This document shows, one piece after another, positions 14,588-16,769 of a stretch of 16,769 nucleotides of DNA. This DNA comes from Faecalicatena sp. (lineage in GTDB: Bacteria; Bacillota; Clostridia; Lachnospirales; Lachnospiraceae). Each line of letters starts with the position of its first letter. Within the stretch, counting starts at the first letter, position 1. Below the pieces are notes generated by a model, which had not been told where the DNA came from, ran no database searches, and worked only from the letters and a program-made list of their open reading frames with translations. The translations under genes and the position numbers were made by a program. The DNA is taken from contig VSNK01000108.1 of the NCBI GenBank assembly GCA_009774255.1, positions 1-16,769 on the forward strand, given 5' to 3'.

Positions 14588-15586
14588 ATGCAGAAATTGT
14601 TAATGAAAAAAAGGGGAAAGGGCTTTATCATATGGATGCTGATCCTGATCATGGTCAGTTTCACCGGCTGTGAAAGCAGGCAGACACGGAATATTTATTC
14701 GGAAAGCAGTAATTGGGTATACCTTGAGGATGATGTAAATGACAAGCCGGCCGATGTGTTTTTTATATGTCCTACGGTGTACGGCGGAGAGGTCGGTACC
14801 TATAATATGTCGCTGAATGACGCGGAAACAAAAGAAAGTTTTTTGGGCGCAGTCAATATGGAAAAGGGGATATACGATGGAGAATGCCGGTTTTTTGCCC
14901 CTTATTACAGACAGGCAGCGCTCAATGTATACGAAATGGACCTTGCTGACAGAGAAAAATATCTGGAAATCGGTTATGAAGATATAAAGCAGGCATTTGA
15001 ATATTATATGGAACACTACAATGATGGACAACCTGTCGTATTAGCTGGTTTTTCACAGGGGGCAGATTTGTGCATACGCTTACTGAAAGACTGCTTCGCG
15101 GATGATGATACAAACAAATTACTGGTTGTATGTTATGCGATTGGATGGCGTATTACGGAAGAAGAAATGCAGGAATACAGCCATCTGAGGTTTGCGGAGG
15201 GTGAGTCCGATACGGGCGTCATCGTTTCATTTAACAGTGAGGCGGAAAATGTGACAGACTCCTTGATGATACCGGAAGGAACAAAAACACTTGCAATCAA
15301 TCCGCTGAATTGGGAGACGGACAAAACGCCTGCGGACCGGTCACTCAATAAAGGCGCCTGCTTTACCGATTACAGCGGACAAATTGTAACGGAGATTCCG
15401 CAGTTGACAGGAGCGTATATTGATGAAACCAGAGGCGCGCTGAAGGTGATTGATGTAACGGAAGAAGATTATCCGGCGGGATTATCCATTTTAGACGAGG
15501 GCGTTTATCATCTGTATGACTATCAGTTTTTCTATCGCAATTTGCAGGACAATGTGGCTGTCAGGGTGGATGAGTATGGGAAATAA
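14588..15586 (+). CDS. DUF3089-type alpha/beta-hydrolase lipoprotein
   Basis: A 332-residue predicted serine hydrolase anchored outside the membrane. The N-terminus is basic, then hydrophobic FIIWMLILIMVSF, then the lipobox FTGC with Cys28 as the lipidation site. The body matches what I know of the DUF3089 family: DVFFICPTVYG at 56-66, FFAPYYRQA at 102-110, and the nucleophile elbow GFSQGAD at 154-160 with Ser156. YAIGWRI and a late INPLNWETD are also family-like. RBS GAGGGAGG is 4 bases before the ATG; an internal ATG at 14603 is a weaker alternative. Substrate unknown; an extracellular esterase is a guess. It lies between accessory fragments, and its codon use is more A+T-rich than that of the upstream operon. 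Confidence 0.82.
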   Translation: MQKLLMKKRGKGFIIWMLILIMVSFTGCESRQTRNIYSESSNWVYLEDDVNDKPADVFFICPTVYGGEVGTYNMSLNDAETKESFLGAVNMEKGIYDGECRFFAPYYRQAALNVYEMDLADREKYLEIGYEDIKQAFEYYMEHYNDGQPVVLAGFSQGADLCIRLLKDCFADDDTNKLLVVCYAIGWRITEEEMQEYSHLRFAEGESDTGVIVSFNSEAENVTDSLMIPEGTKTLAINPLNWETDKTPADRSLNKGACFTDYSGQIVTEIPQLTGAYIDETRGALKVIDVTEEDYPAGLSILDEGVYHLYDYQFFYRNLQDNVAVRVDEYGK

Positions 15587-15606
15587 AGAAATGCGGTCAG
15601 GGAAAT

Positions 15607-15645
15607 ACAGGCAATGGATTTGCCGATATGGCTTTTCTGCCTAAA
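15607..15645 (+). pseudogene. Possible vestige of a PD-(D/E)XK / AAA-ATPase-type gene
   Basis: In one forward frame these bases read TGNGFADMAFLPK. This closely resembles, from memory, the stretch before the nuclease-like motif in large AAA-ATPase/DUF1703 proteins common in gut Clostridia. The frame runs on only to a TGA near 15690, without the rest of the domain. It is very short, so coincidence is possible. If real, it is debris from an earlier gene at this accessory site. Confidence 0.22.
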
Positions 15646-15670
15646 TGCAAGGATGGGGAGATGGATAAAA

Positions 15671-15943
15671 ATGTTGATTTCAGAATTGATTGAAAGAGTT
15701 GCCGCGATATGTAAGGAAAATGGCGTAAAACGGCTGGATCTGTTCGGCTCTTTTGCGACAGGTACTGCGGCGCCGACCAGTGACATAGATTTTGTTGTTT
15801 ATGGATGTGAGGATATCCTGCATCTGGAAGATGCCCTTTCGGAGATAGACACACTCCGAAAAATAGATCTGTTTGATTACGACAGTATTCGCAATGAATT
15901 TTTGCTGGAGGATATAAGAACATATGGAAAACAAATTTATTAA
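15671..15943 (+). CDS. MNT-type minimal nucleotidyltransferase, antitoxin of a HEPN/MNT pair
   Basis: A 90-residue MNT-domain protein. The nucleotidyltransferase signature GSFATG is at 26-31, with the metal-binding Asp pair in SDIDF (D38 and D40) and a third Asp in KIDLFDYD (D66), so the active site is complete. In HEPN/MNT (type VII) systems, the MNT protein neutralises the HEPN toxin, in studied cases by adding AMP to a tyrosine. I chose the ATG at 15671 because GGGGAG lies 10 bases upstream at 15655-15660 and residue 1 begins the typical LISELIERV helix; in-frame ATGs at 15653 and 15614 are alternatives with weaker sites. The 3' end overlaps the HEPN gene by 20 bases, so the two are co-translated. 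Confidence 0.88.
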   Translation: MLISELIERVAAICKENGVKRLDLFGSFATGTAAPTSDIDFVVYGCEDILHLEDALSEIDTLRKIDLFDYDSIRNEFLLEDIRTYGKQIY

Positions 15944-16328
15944 TCGTTATCGTACATTTTGTAAAAGCCTGAAAAATCTCGAGAAAAGCCTGGGAGCGGA
16001 TCCAAAAGCAGATTTTGTGTTGGAAGGTACCGTATTGAATTTTAACCTCACCTTTGATATTTCCTGGAAGGTGATGAAGGATATCCTGATAAAGAAGCTT
16101 GAAATTCTTGGCTTTGCGGTCGGATCACCACGGGAAACCCTGCAGCAGGCATTTACCAACGGAATCATTGCGGATGACCGGTGGATGCAGATGCTCCGAG
16201 TAAGAAATCAACTGGCCCACGATTATGACGGGACATTCGCGGCCGAAAAATTTCAGGATATCATAAACGTATATTATTATTTATTTGAAGAACTAAGAAA
16301 GAATGTTGAGAAATATTACAACACCTAA
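15924..16328 (+). CDS. HEPN-domain protein (HI0074-like), probable RNase toxin of the HEPN/MNT pair
   Basis: A 134-residue all-helical protein of the group annotated as nucleotidyltransferase substrate-binding protein, HI0074 family. Recognisable family blocks are FNLTFDISWKVMKD, GSPRETLQQAF and GIIADDRWMQML. RNQLAHDY at 94-101 is a complete RX4HXY motif (R94, H99, Y101), the ribonuclease and AMP-acceptor signature of HepT-like toxins. That intact motif supports an active toxin, though some HI0074-type proteins have not been shown to be toxic. GGAGG at 15907-15911 sits 12 bases before the ATG, inside the partner gene. Its stop lies within the out-of-family tail of the leftward toxin frame. 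No terminator is visible after it. Confidence 0.86.
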   Translation: MENKFINRYRTFCKSLKNLEKSLGADPKADFVLEGTVLNFNLTFDISWKVMKDILIKKLEILGFAVGSPRETLQQAFTNGIIADDRWMQMLRVRNQLAHDYDGTFAAEKFQDIINVYYYLFEELRKNVEKYYNT

Positions 16329-16658
16329 GCAGAACATGGAGAGGAGTATGCTCGCCTCTATCTTGAGAAAATATGCAGATGTGGATGGATGCGGAAGATT
16401 AAAATTCAGGACACCTAAAAGTTTCCCATTTATTTCAATCTTTGAAAAATCCATAGAGTTCTTCATTTTTTTATGCTTTTCTTTTGGTGATGAAAGTGGT
16501 ATACAATATTTATGAGTACCGCAAATAGTAACAATTCCAACAAAAACCCTGTTATCTTTTCCCATCTGTGGTGAAACAGAAAGCACTTTATTATCTATAT
16601 TATGTAAATTACGGATATATTTCATATCCACCTTGTATAAGTTAAAATCTGTCTGCAT
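16293..16658 (-). pseudogene. Truncated ToxN/AbiQ-family toxin of a type III toxin-antitoxin locus
   Basis: The leftward 121-codon frame begins like a ToxN/AbiQ endoribonuclease: NLYKVDMKYIRNLHNIDNKV (6-25), RVFVGIVTICGTHKYCIPLSSPKEKHKKMKNS (37-68) and INGKLLGVLNFN (76-87). The PLSSPK segment (54-59) corresponds to the active-site region of the family. After residue 87 the family pattern, which normally continues with an N-M-I-P-type strand and about 80 or more residues, is lost. It is replaced by an unrelated hydrophobic tail, LLSMFCLGVVIFLNILS, that runs into the end of the HEPN gene. ToxN relatives are usually 160-190 residues. GAGGAG at 16663-16668 supports the start. Inference: a deletion or rearrangement at about 16393 removed the C-terminal half, so the toxin is probably inactive. 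Confidence 0.8.
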
Positions 16659-16670
16659 ATTTCTCCTCGT

Positions 16671-16703
16671 AAAAAATGGCTATGCGTTTCCACATAGCCA
16701 TTT
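16671..16703 (-). terminator. Intrinsic terminator between antitoxin RNA and toxin gene
   Basis: On the minus strand AAATGGCTATG pairs perfectly over 11 bp with CATAGCCATTT, closing an eight-base loop, and ends in six T. Placement between the RNA and the toxin start is the defining layout of type III systems, where partial read-through sets the RNA-to-toxin ratio. Confidence 0.92.
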
Positions 16704-16769
16704 GTGTAGTAACTCCATTAGAGTTGCTAACGCTTTTAGCAGTCCACTTTGCGGTAGGACTCACCACTA
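16671..16769 (-). ncRNA. 3' part of a type III toxin-antitoxin antitoxin RNA, cut by the window edge
   Basis: The minus strand just upstream of the terminator folds into three adjoining hairpins without gaps: AGTCC/GGACT (plus coordinates 16741-16761), GCTAA/TTAGC (16726-16740) and AACTC/GAGTT (16711-16725). The block starting TAGTGG-TG-AGT near the edge is partly repeated as TAATGG-AGT about 47-49 bases later, as expected for a tandem antitoxin repeat with a partial last copy. The RNA precedes a terminator and a ToxN-like gene, the classical order. The promoter and further repeats must lie beyond 16769. Whether the fold is the pseudoknot used to bind toxin cannot be decided here. Confidence 0.7.

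Noticed and set aside
15614..15670. Longer MNT protein starting at 15614
   Set aside because: The extra 19 residues do not look like the family, and the best ribosome binding site is placed for the ATG at 15671.
16303..16515. 70-codon forward open frame over the broken toxin
   Set aside because: It overlaps the HEPN 3' end and runs antisense to the recognisable ToxN part; no ribosome binding site or family resemblance.
16711..16769. CRISPR repeats at the right edge
   Set aside because: The repeated segment is degenerate, structured, followed by a terminator and a ToxN-like gene; an antitoxin RNA explains it better.

Overview
The window looks like chromosomal DNA of a gut Clostridia, most likely Lachnospiraceae. 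Evidence is the strong GGAGG-type ribosome binding sites, near-consensus TTGACA/TATAAT-type promoters, a Gram-positive lipoprotein solute-binding protein with a Ser/Gly/Asp-rich linker, a YesL/DUF624 protein beside a CUT1 sugar transporter, and HEPN/MNT and type III toxin-antitoxin genes. No species call is possible from sequence alone.

Left part (1-2900): the tail of an unidentified reading frame, an M32 metallocarboxypeptidase (222-1721), and a LacI-family repressor (1882-2898) with its own strong promoter. The repressor is followed by a probably bidirectional terminator (2986-3029).

Centre (3061-14167): a carbohydrate-utilisation locus. One DUF5060/DUF4038/DUF5605-type putative glycoside hydrolase (4614-3061) is read leftwards. 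A long rightward operon starts at 4878 with a single-pass membrane protein of unknown function (4967), then a sugar-binding lipoprotein (5829), two CUT1 permeases (7402, 8275), a second paralogue of the putative hydrolase (9412), YesL/DUF624 (11035) and a GH3 glycosidase (11761), ending at a hairpin terminator (14122-14167). No transporter ATPase is encoded, so a shared MsmK/MsmX-type ATPase is expected. All three hydrolases lack signal peptides, so the model is import of an oligosaccharide followed by intracellular cleavage; the substrate cannot be read from sequence. The operon has hairpins in several intergenic gaps, including a 165-bp nearly full-length palindrome (9119-9283) that looks like a MITE.

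Right part (14168-16769): a more A+T-rich patchwork with accessory character. It holds a dead N-terminal fragment of an ABC ATPase (14342-14172, minus), a conserved-looking 18-bp-stem hairpin, a DUF3089-type alpha/beta-hydrolase lipoprotein (14588-15586), and a HEPN/MNT toxin-antitoxin pair (15671-15943, 15924-16328). At the right edge, on the minus strand, is a type III toxin-antitoxin locus: the end of a structured antitoxin RNA, its terminator, and a ToxN/AbiQ-like toxin that loses family similarity after about residue 88 and appears truncated.

The observations most worth following are the paired unknown hydrolases in one transport operon, the truncated type III toxin kept beside an apparently intact antitoxin RNA next to a second toxin-antitoxin system, and the 165-bp palindromic element.
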